Shown here: in pieces, positions 42,382 through 52,039 of the stretch | How positions within the stretch are numbered: position 1 is the stretch's first letter | Layout of the letters: each line of letters begins with the position of its first letter | Source: Anaerolineaceae bacterium | GTDB lineage: Bacteria; Chloroflexota; Anaerolineae; Anaerolineales; Anaerolineaceae | NCBI GenBank assembly: GCA_030653365.1 | Contig: JAURZL010000005.1 | Location: 62,001 to 126,000, forward strand | Reading direction: 5' to 3' | Length of the DNA stretch: 64,000 bases | Notes under the pieces: generated by a model | The model's input: the letters and a program-made list of their open reading frames with translations, nothing else | Told to the model about the DNA's origin: nothing | Database searches by the model: none | Made by a program: the position numbers and the translations under genes

Positions 42382-45315
42382 ATGCAGCAAATACCACTTG
42401 ATGAAAATCAGCTTCAAATGCTGGATTCAATCGCTGGTTGTATGATTCTTCGCTGGTTGCCGGATGGCTCGATTATTTCTGCGAATCTAAATTTATGTGA
42501 ATGTCTGGGTGAATCAGATGAGGATTTGCGTGGAAATTCATTCTTTTCATATATCTGTGAACAGGATAATACCAGATTATTGGAATATATAGCAGCTTTC
42601 AATCAACCTGCTACCCGAAATTCAATCGATTACCGAGTCATGACCAAAAATGGTGAAGTCCTTTGGCAGCATTGGTGCGATTTTTATGTTTACAATCTGC
42701 ATCTGAAACGCTATGAGTTTCTTTCCATTGGTCATAATATTTCCGAGAGTAATTCCCCACACTCGCGGAAAAACCACATTGAAAATTTTGACCGTTTGAT
42801 CACCACTTTATCCGTAAATTTTATCAATATTATACCGGAAAAATTGGATGAAGAAATAAACCATGCTTTAAAGTTAATTGGTGAATATTCTGATGTGGAT
42901 AGAAGCTATGTGTTTTTATACTCCAATAACGGTTTATTGATGGAGAATACCCATGAATGGTGTGCAGCAGGAATCGAACCTCAGATCAATAATTTAAAAA
43001 ACATGCCTGTTGATTCACTTCCATGGTTGAACCAGAAATTGAATAATTTTGAAGTCATTCAAATACAAAATATCAATTTTCTCCCACCTGAAGCCAGTGC
43101 TGAAAAAGAAATTTTTGAAATGGAATCGATTCAATCTCTGGTAGCAGTTCCCATTATTTCTTCAAATGTGTTGATTGGATTTTTAGGATTTGATTCAGTA
43201 AGATCATTAAAACAATGGACAGAGGATGATATATCCGTCCTTCAAATTTTCGGCGCAATTTTAGGGAATGCCATCGTTCATATTGATCATCAAAAAGAAC
43301 TTTTCACCCGTGAGCATTTTTTAAGCAAATTGAATGAGATAAGTGTGATTTTATTGAATTCAACAAATCTGGAAGACACGTTATCAAAAATTACCGATCT
43401 TGTTAAAGATGTCATTAAAGCCGAAGTCTGTTTCATCACAATGTGGAATGAAGAAAAAAAATTACCGATACCGATTGCTGCCTCAGCTCCTTATGTTCAA
43501 ATTTACAACTCTATTCAGTTTTCACCAAATGATAAAACAATTACCAGTCACGTATTATCTACAGGAGAGGTTTTAATAATTGAAGATGTATTGAATTCCT
43601 CTTTTTTAAGCACACAAATTGCAAATCTATTTTCAGCTCGCTCAATTATTGGGATTCCCTTAATCGCTAATGCCCGTAAATTAGGTGCAATCATTTTGGC
43701 TTTTAATACATATCATCAATTTACACAGACTGAAATAGACCTGGCACAACAAACAGCCTCTCTTATTTCTTTGGCATTATCGAAACAAATTTCTTTAGAA
43801 GAAGCTGAAAAATATGCCTGGGAATTAGAAACACTTAGAAAAACCGGAATGATTGTGGCTTCGACTCTTGAACCTGAAAAAGCAATCGATTTAATCTTGG
43901 ATCAATTAGATCAGGTAATCCCCTTCGATACTGCTTCAGTTCAATTATTTTCTAATAATAATTTAGAGATTCGAGCAGGTAAAGGTTGGACTGATCCAAC
44001 AGCTATACTAGGTCAACAAATCCCCATACCAGGTGATAATCCTAATACACGAATAATCCAGGATCGCCAACCTTATTTTTATGCAGATATTCAGGAAATA
44101 TTTCCATCATTTCAAAAGGTTCCTCAACAAACTATCCATTCATGGTTAGGTGCACCGCTTATTGTCAATGATGAAGTGATCGGGATGATCGCTTTAGATA
44201 AAAATGATAAGAATTTTTATAATAATAACCACATTAAATTAGCGAGAGTATTTGCTGATCAGGTCGCGATTTCTCTCTATAATGCCCAATCCTACAAAAA
44301 TGAAGAACAACGGGTAAAGGCAATGGAGGCACTCCGCGATACCTTAAGTGACATTTCCAACGAGTTGGAGCTTTCACAACTCCTACCTGAAATTGTGAAA
44401 CGTGCTACCACCCTCATGAACGCCAACGGCGGAGAGTTAGGATTATTTGATCCGGAGACCAAAGAGATGAGAGTGGTTGTCAGTCAGAATATTGGGAAAG
44501 ATTTAACCGGAATTGTCCTTGCTCCCAGTGAAGGACTCTTTGGCAAAGTCGCTGAAACCTTACAACCAGTTATTATCCAGGATTATTTGCAATGGGATAA
44601 TCGTCTTCAGGTCTATGATGGTGAAAAAGTCAAGGCTGTTATTGCAACGCCTTTACTCTATGGTAAGCATTTGTTAGGGGTGATCGGGATTGCCAGAACT
44701 GTGGCTAAAGAACCATTCACGAAAAATGACCAGGATATATTATCGCTTTTCGCCCAACAGGCAGCCATTGCGATCAATAATGCCAAACTGTACAAAGAAG
44801 TTGAAAATTTGACCAAAATTGATGAATTAACCGGTGCGTACAACCGCCGTGGTTTAAATGAATTATCCCACCGCGAACTGGTGCGCGCGCACCGCTCAGA
44901 TCAATCGCTGGCTATGTTAATGATCGATATTGATCTTTTCAAAGACGTCAATGATCATTACGGGCATGCTATTGGGGATCAGATTCTGCGTTCATTGTCG
45001 AAAGAACTGCAAAAAAATCTACGGGAAACAGATATTCTGTGTCGTTATGGTGGTGAAGAATTTGCCATTTTACTGCCGGAAACTGAAATACATACGGCAA
45101 AAACTATTGCCGAACGATTACGCATCATCATTGCCAATAAGCCTTTCGAAGTTCCGGAAATGGTGCTTAACATCACCATCAGCATTGGGATTTCCTGGAT
45201 GCAAGGAAAGGCTGCCTCAATTGAGTCTATGCTGAACCTGGCAGATAAAGCCATGTATATGGCCAAAAGGTCCGGCAGGAATAAAGTGTGTCTATATAAT
45301 GAAATTTTGGATTAA
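42382..45315 (+). CDS. Diguanylate cyclase with PAS and four GAF domains
   Basis: 977 residues, cytoplasmic. Order: PAS (~10-120), GAF (~145-310), GAF (~325-475), GAF (~495-640), GAF (~660-810), GGDEF (~820-975). The active site is GGEEF at 890-894, and an RETD at 881-884, five residues ahead, is an intact I-site, so it should make c-di-GMP and be product-inhibited. The last GAF runs into the GGDEF by a helix (LYKEVENLTKIDELTGAYNR). AGGAG precedes the ATG. No EAL domain or c-di-GMP effector is adjacent. Confidence 0.93.
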   Translation: MQQIPLDENQLQMLDSIAGCMILRWLPDGSIISANLNLCECLGESDEDLRGNSFFSYICEQDNTRLLEYIAAFNQPATRNSIDYRVMTKNGEVLWQHWCDFYVYNLHLKRYEFLSIGHNISESNSPHSRKNHIENFDRLITTLSVNFINIIPEKLDEEINHALKLIGEYSDVDRSYVFLYSNNGLLMENTHEWCAAGIEPQINNLKNMPVDSLPWLNQKLNNFEVIQIQNINFLPPEASAEKEIFEMESIQSLVAVPIISSNVLIGFLGFDSVRSLKQWTEDDISVLQIFGAILGNAIVHIDHQKELFTREHFLSKLNEISVILLNSTNLEDTLSKITDLVKDVIKAEVCFITMWNEEKKLPIPIAASAPYVQIYNSIQFSPNDKTITSHVLSTGEVLIIEDVLNSSFLSTQIANLFSARSIIGIPLIANARKLGAIILAFNTYHQFTQTEIDLAQQTASLISLALSKQISLEEAEKYAWELETLRKTGMIVASTLEPEKAIDLILDQLDQVIPFDTASVQLFSNNNLEIRAGKGWTDPTAILGQQIPIPGDNPNTRIIQDRQPYFYADIQEIFPSFQKVPQQTIHSWLGAPLIVNDEVIGMIALDKNDKNFYNNNHIKLARVFADQVAISLYNAQSYKNEEQRVKAMEALRDTLSDISNELELSQLLPEIVKRATTLMNANGGELGLFDPETKEMRVVVSQNIGKDLTGIVLAPSEGLFGKVAETLQPVIIQDYLQWDNRLQVYDGEKVKAVIATPLLYGKHLLGVIGIARTVAKEPFTKNDQDILSLFAQQAAIAINNAKLYKEVENLTKIDELTGAYNRRGLNELSHRELVRAHRSDQSLAMLMIDIDLFKDVNDHYGHAIGDQILRSLSKELQKNLRETDILCRYGGEEFAILLPETEIHTAKTIAERLRIIIANKPFEVPEMVLNITISIGISWMQGKAASIESMLNLADKAMYMAKRSGRNKVCLYNEILD

Positions 45316-45409
45316 AATCCATTAAAGGAAACGAGGATTTTAATCCTAAAACCCGTTGATCAGTTAAGCTATCTGAGGACGGGTCATTATTGACCCTCAC
45401 GTGAAACTT

Positions 45410-47347
45410 TTAAACTTCAGACTTTACCATCGGAGCAAACTGGCTGTTATACAATTCAGCGTAGAAGCCATTTTTCTTTAATAATTCTTCATGTTTGCCT
45501 TGTTCCATGATGTCACCTTCGTTGATAACCAGGATTAAATCCGCATCGCGAATGGTGGATAGGCGGTGGGCGATGATGAAGCTGGTACGGTCCTGCATCA
45601 GATTACGCATGGCTTTCTGGATCAGTAATTCGGTGTGGGTATCCACGGAACTGGTTGCCTCGTCCAGGATCAGCATGGCTGGATTGATGAGAAATGCGCG
45701 TGCGATAGTCAAGAGCTGCTTTTGGCCGGCTGAGATGTTGCTGGTCTCTTCATTCAATACCATGTTGTATCCATTGGGTAATGCACGGATGAAATAATCG
45801 GCATGGGCTGCTTTTGTTGCTGCAAATACCTCTTCGTCACTGGCGGATTCATTCCCGTAGCGGATATTTTCCATAATCGTGCCATTAAACAACCAGGTAT
45901 CCTGCAAAACCATTCCAAACATGCAGCGCAGATCCTCACGACGCAAATTACGGATATCATGACTATCGACCAGAATCGTTCCACTATTGACATCGTAAAA
46001 ACGCATCAATAATTTGACCAGGGTGGTTTTTCCTGCTCCGGTGGGGCCAACAATGGCGACCCGCATACCGGGTTTCACACTGGTTGAAAAATTATTGATG
46101 ATGATTTTTTCCGGATCATATCCAAATTTTACATTCCTGAACTCAACATGGCCTTCAATCGCTGATAAATCAACAGGCTTTTCAACCTCGGGAACTTCTT
46201 CCGCTTCATTCAAAAATTCAAAAACCCGTTCTGCGGCTGCTGCTGTTTGTTGCAGAACGTTAGAGATATTGGCAAGTTGGGTGATTGGCTGGGTAAATGA
46301 TCGGACATATTGGATAAATGCCTGAATGTCTCCGATGGTGATAAGATTGCGGATGGCGAGATATCCACCGGCAACCACCACAGCAACATAACCCAAGTTG
46401 CCCACAAAGTTCATCATTGGCATCATGATGCCGGAGAGGAATTGTGATTTCCAGGCAGTGTCGTAGAGTTTGGTGTTCAATCCACCAAATGTATCGATAC
46501 TGCGTTTCTCCGCATTAAAGGCTTTCACTTCCACATGTCCACTGAACATTTCCTCGATATGACCATTGACATTTCCCAAATAATCCTGCTGCTGGCGGAA
46601 GTAGCCTTGTGAACGTTTGACGATGAACTGCACAATCACCAGTGAGAGCGGAATGACGAGTAAGGAAATTAGCGTCATTTGCCAGGAGATTGTGAACATC
46701 ATGATTAAAATACCCACTACCATGGTGATGGATGAGATAATTTGGGAGAGGCTTTGACTGAGCGTCTGATTGACCGTATCGACGTCATTGGTGATTCGGG
46801 AGAGCACTTCGCCATGGTTGGTGCCGTCAAAGTACTTTAATGGCATCCGGTTAATTTTTTCAGCGATGTTGCGCCGCAGGTTATAGGTGATATCCACCGA
46901 AACCGCAACCATGATCCAACCCTGAATATAAGACAACACAGCTGATAAAATATACAGTCCCAGGACGGTCAACAAAATCCGACCGATGGCAGTGAAATCA
47001 ATCCCGCTGCCTGATCCTGTGATTTGTTGCATGACCCCTTCGAAAAGTTTTGTGGTGGCTTGACCGAGAATTTTCGGTCCGAAAATAGAGAAAACCGTCG
47101 AAACCATCGAAAGAATGATGACGATCATGGTTGCTAATTTGTGTGGACCCAGATAGGCGATTAATTTCTTCATGGTTCCCTTGAAGTCACGGGGTTTATC
47201 ACCTTTCATCATCGCCATGGGACCGCCACGTCCGAATGGTCCACCGCCATGACTGCTTTGTCGGGTACTCTGAGAGGCTTGAGGTTTTTTGGGATCCGTG
47301 TTCCCATTGCCGTTGGAAGTTTGGTTTTTATTGTTGGAGGTGCTCAT
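45410..47347 (-). CDS. ABC exporter half-transporter, catalytically complete partner
   Basis: 645 residues: a Gly/Ser/Asn/Gln-rich N-terminal extension (~1-60), six membrane helices, then an ABC module with P-loop GPTGAGKT, signature variant NISAGQ, Walker B MLILDEATSSVD with catalytic Glu and a switch His in IAHRLST. Its ATG overlaps the upstream ABC gene by four bases. It pairs with the product of that gene as a heterodimer of the LmrCD/BmrCD/TM287-288 kind, exporting drugs or lipids. Confidence 0.92.
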   Translation of the reverse strand: MSTSNNKNQTSNGNGNTDPKKPQASQSTRQSSHGGGPFGRGGPMAMMKGDKPRDFKGTMKKLIAYLGPHKLATMIVIILSMVSTVFSIFGPKILGQATTKLFEGVMQQITGSGSGIDFTAIGRILLTVLGLYILSAVLSYIQGWIMVAVSVDITYNLRRNIAEKINRMPLKYFDGTNHGEVLSRITNDVDTVNQTLSQSLSQIISSITMVVGILIMMFTISWQMTLISLLVIPLSLVIVQFIVKRSQGYFRQQQDYLGNVNGHIEEMFSGHVEVKAFNAEKRSIDTFGGLNTKLYDTAWKSQFLSGIMMPMMNFVGNLGYVAVVVAGGYLAIRNLITIGDIQAFIQYVRSFTQPITQLANISNVLQQTAAAAERVFEFLNEAEEVPEVEKPVDLSAIEGHVEFRNVKFGYDPEKIIINNFSTSVKPGMRVAIVGPTGAGKTTLVKLLMRFYDVNSGTILVDSHDIRNLRREDLRCMFGMVLQDTWLFNGTIMENIRYGNESASDEEVFAATKAAHADYFIRALPNGYNMVLNEETSNISAGQKQLLTIARAFLINPAMLILDEATSSVDTHTELLIQKAMRNLMQDRTSFIIAHRLSTIRDADLILVINEGDIMEQGKHEELLKKNGFYAELYNSQFAPMVKSEV

Positions 47348-49584
47348 GCTAATTCCTCCTCGCTCAATTGGGATAAAGCAATGTCCCGATAGACTTCATT
47401 GGTTTCCATCAACTCGCGATGGACTCCTTTTCCAACAATATGCCCTTCATCCAACACAATGATTTGATCCGCATTTTTGATTGTTGCTACCCGTTGTGAA
47501 ACGATAAACACAGCACTGTCCGATACAGATTCATGCAAGGCATTACGCAGGGATGCATCGGTCTTATAATCCAAGGCAGAAAAACTGTCATCGAAGATAT
47601 AGATGGGTGCCTGTCTGACCAAGGCTCTTGCGATCGCCAGCCTTTGCCGTTGACCACCCGAGACGTTGGTGCCCCCCTGAGAGATTTCAGCCTGTAAACC
47701 ATCCGATCGTTCTGTAATAAAATCTGAAGCCTGGGCGATATCGATTGCTTTTTGGACTTCCTCCGGGGATGCTTCTTCGTTTCCCAATCGTAAATTCGAT
47801 TCGATCGTACCGGTGAAGAGGTTGCTCCTTTGGGGAACATATCCAATTTTTGAATGCAACTCACTTTGGGAGACATCTCGGATATCAACATCGTCAATCA
47901 GAATGGCACCCTTGGTTACATCAAAAAAACGGGGGATCAGATTGATAATGGTGGACTTTCCTGATCCGGTCGTACCGATAAAAGCGGTGGTTTGGCCCGG
48001 TTTTGCCGTGAAGGAAATATCATGGAGAATATCCTCCTCCGCATCCGGATAATGGAAAGAAACATTGCGGAATTCCACCTTTGGACGGAAAGAGTCTGGA
48101 AAATGTTGTCGATCGGGCAGATCGACGATACTGGGTTTCGTTTCCAATACTTCAACAATTCGTTCGGCTGAGACAGATGCACGCGGTAACATAATGAACA
48201 TAAACGACATCATCATGAAGGCAAAGAAGATCTGCATGGTGTATTGCATGAAAGCCATCATGTCGCCCACCTGCATTTGTGCCTGTGCCACCTGGTGAGA
48301 ACCAACCCAGACAACAAGAATGGAAACAGAACTCATCAGGAACATCATGATCGGCATGATCACCACCATCACACGGCTGACAAACAGCATATTTTGGGTC
48401 AGATCGCGGTTGGCTTTGTCGAAACGTTTTTCCTCAAAATCCTGGCGGTTAAAGGCACGAACGACCATCATACCACCCAGATTCTCACGAACCACCCGAT
48501 TGAGGTTATCGATCAGGGTTTGAATGAGTTTGAATTTAGGTAAGGAAACGATAAAGGCAACAATAATCACACTGAGGAGCACGAAGACCATTCCAGCGAT
48601 GATCCACCACATGGATGGGGCTTTATCGAGTGCGCGGATGATACCACCGATGCCAATGATTGGCGCAAAAAATACCATGCGGATGATCATCATGGTTACG
48701 TTCTGAATTTGGGTGATATCGTTGGTCGAGCGGGTGATCAGGGAGGCGGTCGAGAATTTCTCGATTTCCGCTCTGGCGAAATTGGTGACTCTCACAAACA
48801 CCGACTCTCGCAGATCACGGGCAACGCCAGCTGCGACACGGGCTGAGAACAACCCGACCAGAATGGTGGCAATCACAGAAATGAGGGTTAACCCCAACAT
48901 CCATGCGCCAATTCGAAGAATATAATTGGTCTGCAGCGTGGCGGTGTTGACACCGAGCGCGTCGTATTCTGCCTTGACAGCTGCAATCCCCAATTGGGAT
49001 AACATGTTTTCCCCCAGGGTTTCAAATTGTTGCTGGATAGCTGAGGTTAATTGGGTTCGTTGTTGTTGCGGGATAGATTCGAGAACCTCGAAAAGATTTG
49101 TTCCAGCAGGAAGTTGGAAGAGATCAAAGCCCATTTGTTCACCAATGATGGCTGCATTTTCTGGATTACTGATCGCCTGTTCCAAAAAAGAGACCGTGAT
49201 TAATGCGCGGCTTACGATCGGTGTGATTGAATCCAGTTGATCCTGATCAAGTGTTTTTAACACATACAAGCCTTCTTCCCCCAAAGTGGTATATTCTTGC
49301 TTATATAGTGCATATTCACTTGCTGTGGGTTCAACCAGCTGGTAAGCATCCGAAACGGATTTGACCTCATCCGGAGTGAGAAATAGCTGCATGCGTTCAT
49401 ACGTACCAACGCGCAGTGCTGAAGGCAGTGAACTTTCAACACCTCCCTGCTGGATGCCAATATTCACGATCCGAGAGAGATAATCCGGCAGGGTCAGGTC
49501 TACATTGGCTTGAATGAAGAGCAATATGATCGACAACAGGATGAGCAGATAATATTTTTTGATATAAGGAAATAATTTAAGCAT
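47344..49584 (-). CDS. ABC exporter half-transporter with degenerate site
   Basis: 746 residues. The extra length comes from an insert of about 180 residues between the first two membrane helices, probably extracytoplasmic. The ABC module has P-loop GTTGSGKS, signature NVSGGQ, but Walker B is IYIFDDSFSALD, with Asp where the catalytic Glu should be, and the switch His is Gln (VSQRVAT). That is the degenerate-site half of a heterodimeric exporter. It lies downstream of marR (38 bases) and is coupled to the second half-transporter. Confidence 0.92.
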   Translation of the reverse strand: MLKLFPYIKKYYLLILLSIILLFIQANVDLTLPDYLSRIVNIGIQQGGVESSLPSALRVGTYERMQLFLTPDEVKSVSDAYQLVEPTASEYALYKQEYTTLGEEGLYVLKTLDQDQLDSITPIVSRALITVSFLEQAISNPENAAIIGEQMGFDLFQLPAGTNLFEVLESIPQQQRTQLTSAIQQQFETLGENMLSQLGIAAVKAEYDALGVNTATLQTNYILRIGAWMLGLTLISVIATILVGLFSARVAAGVARDLRESVFVRVTNFARAEIEKFSTASLITRSTNDITQIQNVTMMIIRMVFFAPIIGIGGIIRALDKAPSMWWIIAGMVFVLLSVIIVAFIVSLPKFKLIQTLIDNLNRVVRENLGGMMVVRAFNRQDFEEKRFDKANRDLTQNMLFVSRVMVVIMPIMMFLMSSVSILVVWVGSHQVAQAQMQVGDMMAFMQYTMQIFFAFMMMSFMFIMLPRASVSAERIVEVLETKPSIVDLPDRQHFPDSFRPKVEFRNVSFHYPDAEEDILHDISFTAKPGQTTAFIGTTGSGKSTIINLIPRFFDVTKGAILIDDVDIRDVSQSELHSKIGYVPQRSNLFTGTIESNLRLGNEEASPEEVQKAIDIAQASDFITERSDGLQAEISQGGTNVSGGQRQRLAIARALVRQAPIYIFDDSFSALDYKTDASLRNALHESVSDSAVFIVSQRVATIKNADQIIVLDEGHIVGKGVHRELMETNEVYRDIALSQLSEEELA

Positions 49585-49622
49585 AGAATCGTTCTTTCTC
49601 TACGATGGATTAATGACGGTCG

Positions 49623-50063
49623 TTAGGATTCATCTAACAATACGGATTTCTCAATTAATAGTCGCAAGGCTGCATCGACCTGATCCTGTTCTTCCTGGTT
49701 GAGAACATTGACCAATTTCGAAAGCCAATTGTGCCGTGCAACCAAACTTTCGTCTGCAATTTGTTTGCCTTCATCGGTCAGGACCAGTACTTTGTGGCGT
49801 CTGTCCTGTGGATCTTCGGTGCGTAGAACAAGACCTTGCTGGACCATTTTCTCCATTAATTGACTGATGGCAGCATTGGTAACACCAAATTCATCGCCTA
49901 AAGTGGAGATATTACAGTCTACGTTTTGAGAAAGGTGAATCAGCGTTTTAAGCTGGGGGAGTGAGTAGTTTTTTTCTTTGGCAAAGCGCATAAAATTGCC
50001 AATCGAATTTTTCATCACGAGACTCATCCAGGTGTTGATTGTTTTTTCTAAAGGAGGTGACAT
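49623..50063 (-). CDS. MarR family transcriptional regulator
   Basis: 146 residues with the MarR winged helix: LPQLKTLIHLSQNVDCNISTL, recognition helix around GVTNAAISQLMEKMVQQGLV, and the wing DPQDRRHKVLVLTDEG. MarR dimers usually repress neighbouring efflux genes and release on ligand binding. It heads the marR-ABC-ABC operon. The ATG has only a weak site (CAGG) ahead. A consensus promoter and an inverted repeat lie just upstream. Confidence 0.92.
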   Translation of the reverse strand: MSPPLEKTINTWMSLVMKNSIGNFMRFAKEKNYSLPQLKTLIHLSQNVDCNISTLGDEFGVTNAAISQLMEKMVQQGLVLRTEDPQDRRHKVLVLTDEGKQIADESLVARHNWLSKLVNVLNQEEQDQVDAALRLLIEKSVLLDES

Positions 50064-50073
50064 AATAAGCCTG

Positions 50074-50123
50074 CTTAATAGTTAAGATCGCTGAATTATA
50101 TAGAGGGGTTAAGTAAATGTCAA
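50074..50123 (-). promoter_or_regulatory. Consensus promoter and MarR operator candidate
   Basis: On the minus strand TTGACA (50118-50123), 17 bases, TATAAT (50095-50100): a perfect consensus. CTTAACTATTAAG (50074-50086), an inverted repeat with 5-base arms, covers the predicted transcription start, ideal for repression by MarR. Confidence 0.75.
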
Positions 50124-50130
50124 GTAAAAG

Positions 50131-50179
50131 CTCATGGCTCATGGTTGATGGCTGATGGTTCATGGCTCAAAGCTCAAAG
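50131..50179 (+). repeat. Seven tandem heptamers
   Basis: CTCATGG, CTCATGG, TTGATGG, CTGATGG, TTCATGG, CTCAAAG, CTCAAAG in a row, exactly 7 bases each, just upstream of the marR promoter. Confidence 0.7.
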
Positions 50180-50237
50180 CAACTGTGTTAAATTGACCCA
50201 TCCTAAAAAATGTTCACTGAAAAGTACTCTATCGTTG

Positions 50238-50300
50238 GTGCATTGCACCTTGAGTAGAATCCATGATAGTTTTCAGACCAGGTGCAACGCACTTTTGGAT
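50238..50300. repeat. GGTGCAAYGCAC palindromic repeats, pair 2
   Basis: GGTGCATTGCACC (50238-50250) and GGTGCAACGCACTTTTGGA (50282-50300). Confidence 0.55.
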
Positions 50301-50355
50301 TTTGGGTTCATAATCACAAAAATTCATTAAGGTAATTAAGTGAGTAACAAATAAC

Positions 50356-51747
50356 TCAAGGTTTTAGAATCATGGGTAGAGAATATAGGTTGATGTTATT
50401 GCGTTGGTGGGCGAGATCGACGAGCTGGCGGGTAAATCCTGAACGGGAGCACATCGCGAAGCGGATTTCAAGCGCTGTGAGATCGGCTTTCACAAGCTCA
50501 GCTTTGCGTTCTAAATCCACGAGATGGTTCGTCCCAATCGGTTGATTGCTCCAATTGCACTCGACCAATTCAGCCGTTTGATCACCCAAAATGACCAGGT
50601 CAATTACATCCTGGTTATTCCACCATTTGCCAATTGTCTCCGGGTAAAAGGATAATCTGCCAGATAATCCTATGTCCCAGAAATATTGCCGGCAAATATC
50701 CTCAAACCCCAGCGCAGAAAAATGATCAATCTCAGGTGTGATCTGTTTTTCCAACACCAGTTGACTAAATCCACGTTCTATGAGAGAGCGATGGGGCAGC
50801 ACGAAGCGAAACCAGAAACGCAGATAATGATCCTTTATGTGATAAAGCCCTCTTCGGCTTTTGTGTGGTTGGGATTCGGTGACCGGTATAATTCTCTCGA
50901 TCAAATGCAACTGTTGGAGTGTGTCGAGGTAGACATGCGCTCCTTCAAGCCCGGTTGCCTGTTTGATTTCATTCAATCGGGTTTTTCCGGAAGCAATTGC
51001 GAGTAGAATGGCAAAATAATGGCGTGGTTCGCGGAGCTCTTGCTGAAAGATAAAAAGCACATCATCAAATAATAAGGTTCCACGATTGAGGATCGTGTTC
51101 AGAATATTTTCTTGTAAAGAAGTATGTGGGTCAATTACAGATAAATAAGCAGGAGTTCCTCCGTACGTTGCATAAGCCCTGACTTGATCCTGCTCGTCAT
51201 AATTTGGAAAAAACAACCGTGCTTGCTCGAATGAGAATGGTTCCAGAAAATGATGTTTGGTTCTGTTATCTGGTATTCCCATTTGCAACTGGTGAGTAAT
51301 CGTCTCCATCATGCTGATTTCAGATCCGGAAAGGATCAAAAGAAGATTTGAATTTTGCAAGGACTGATTCCACATATTAAGCAGGGTGGGAATAATCGCT
51401 GGGTGAGCCGAAACCAGGTTTGGAAACTCGTCCAGAATCACCACTAGACGCTCTCCTTCTGCAGTTTTCCCCAAAGCCTGAAAAACATCATCCCATGTGT
51501 TAAAAACTGCGTGTATCCGATCCGAATCAAACAAAACCTGATTGATAGTGGAGGATAGAGATTTCCTCAATAAGATTTCAGATCCCAAATTGCATAGAAA
51601 GAATATTGATTTCTTGTCTTTGCAGAACTCGGATAAAAGTTCAGTCTTTCCAACACGTTGACGACCTGATAGGGTGAATAATTCAGCTTTGCAGGAACGA
51701 TATAGGTTATTTAATAAAGCTAATTCCGAAATCCGATTGACAAACAT
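50356..51747 (-). CDS. DUF234-type AAA ATPase
   Basis: 463 residues. P-loop near 30 (SGRQRVGKTELL), Walker B VVILDEFPNL near 110, sensor region ILSGSEISMM, a winged-helix middle part, and the C-terminal DUF234 region (FWFRFVLPHR onward) ending in a nuclease-like strand pattern (VECNWSNQPIG). Family function is not settled. ATG at 51747 was chosen: AGGA lies upstream, whereas the longer frame would run through a 19-bp operator-like palindrome. Not linked to its neighbours by operon structure. Confidence 0.85.
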   Translation of the reverse strand: MFVNRISELALLNNLYRSCKAELFTLSGRQRVGKTELLSEFCKDKKSIFFLCNLGSEILLRKSLSSTINQVLFDSDRIHAVFNTWDDVFQALGKTAEGERLVVILDEFPNLVSAHPAIIPTLLNMWNQSLQNSNLLLILSGSEISMMETITHQLQMGIPDNRTKHHFLEPFSFEQARLFFPNYDEQDQVRAYATYGGTPAYLSVIDPHTSLQENILNTILNRGTLLFDDVLFIFQQELREPRHYFAILLAIASGKTRLNEIKQATGLEGAHVYLDTLQQLHLIERIIPVTESQPHKSRRGLYHIKDHYLRFWFRFVLPHRSLIERGFSQLVLEKQITPEIDHFSALGFEDICRQYFWDIGLSGRLSFYPETIGKWWNNQDVIDLVILGDQTAELVECNWSNQPIGTNHLVDLERKAELVKADLTALEIRFAMCSRSGFTRQLVDLAHQRNNINLYSLPMILKP

Positions 51748-51765
51748 TTTGAATCCTAAGGAAAA

Positions 51766-51784
51766 CATAATTACCGTAATTATG
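51766..51784. promoter_or_regulatory. Perfect 19-bp palindrome upstream of the DUF234 gene
   Basis: CATAATTAC-C-GTAATTATG, between a TATAAT-like hexamer and the start codon. Operator candidate. Confidence 0.5.
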
Positions 51785-51830
51785 ATTTCCTTAATTATTA
51801 TAACATTTATAAAGGGAAAATCTGATTGTT

Positions 51831-52026
51831 GGTGCGTTGCACTTAGCGATGAACCAACATACAAACTTCCTGGAAAAGGTGCCTATTTAATACAAGACCA
51901 GAAGTGCGATGCAACTAATCACAAGTCCCAGACTTCAAGCCGAGGTGCAACGCACTTTTGGATTCTGGATTCACGATGAAAAGTGTCCATGTGATGTAGA
52001 CTTCTTCTCCCTAAATGCATCGCACC
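51831..52026. repeat. GGTGCAAYGCAC palindromic repeats, cluster 3
   Basis: GGTGCGTTGCAC (51831-51842), AAGTGCGATGCAAC (51902-51915), GGTGCAACGCACTTTTGG (51944-51961) and AATGCATCGCACC (52014-52026) fill the region between the DUF234 and sugar dehydrogenase genes. Confidence 0.55.
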
Positions 52027-52039
52027 ATTCCAACGCCAG

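Noticed and set aside
48524..49240. Open frames on the plus strand opposite the ABC exporter gene
   Set aside because: Antisense shadows of a well-supported gene.
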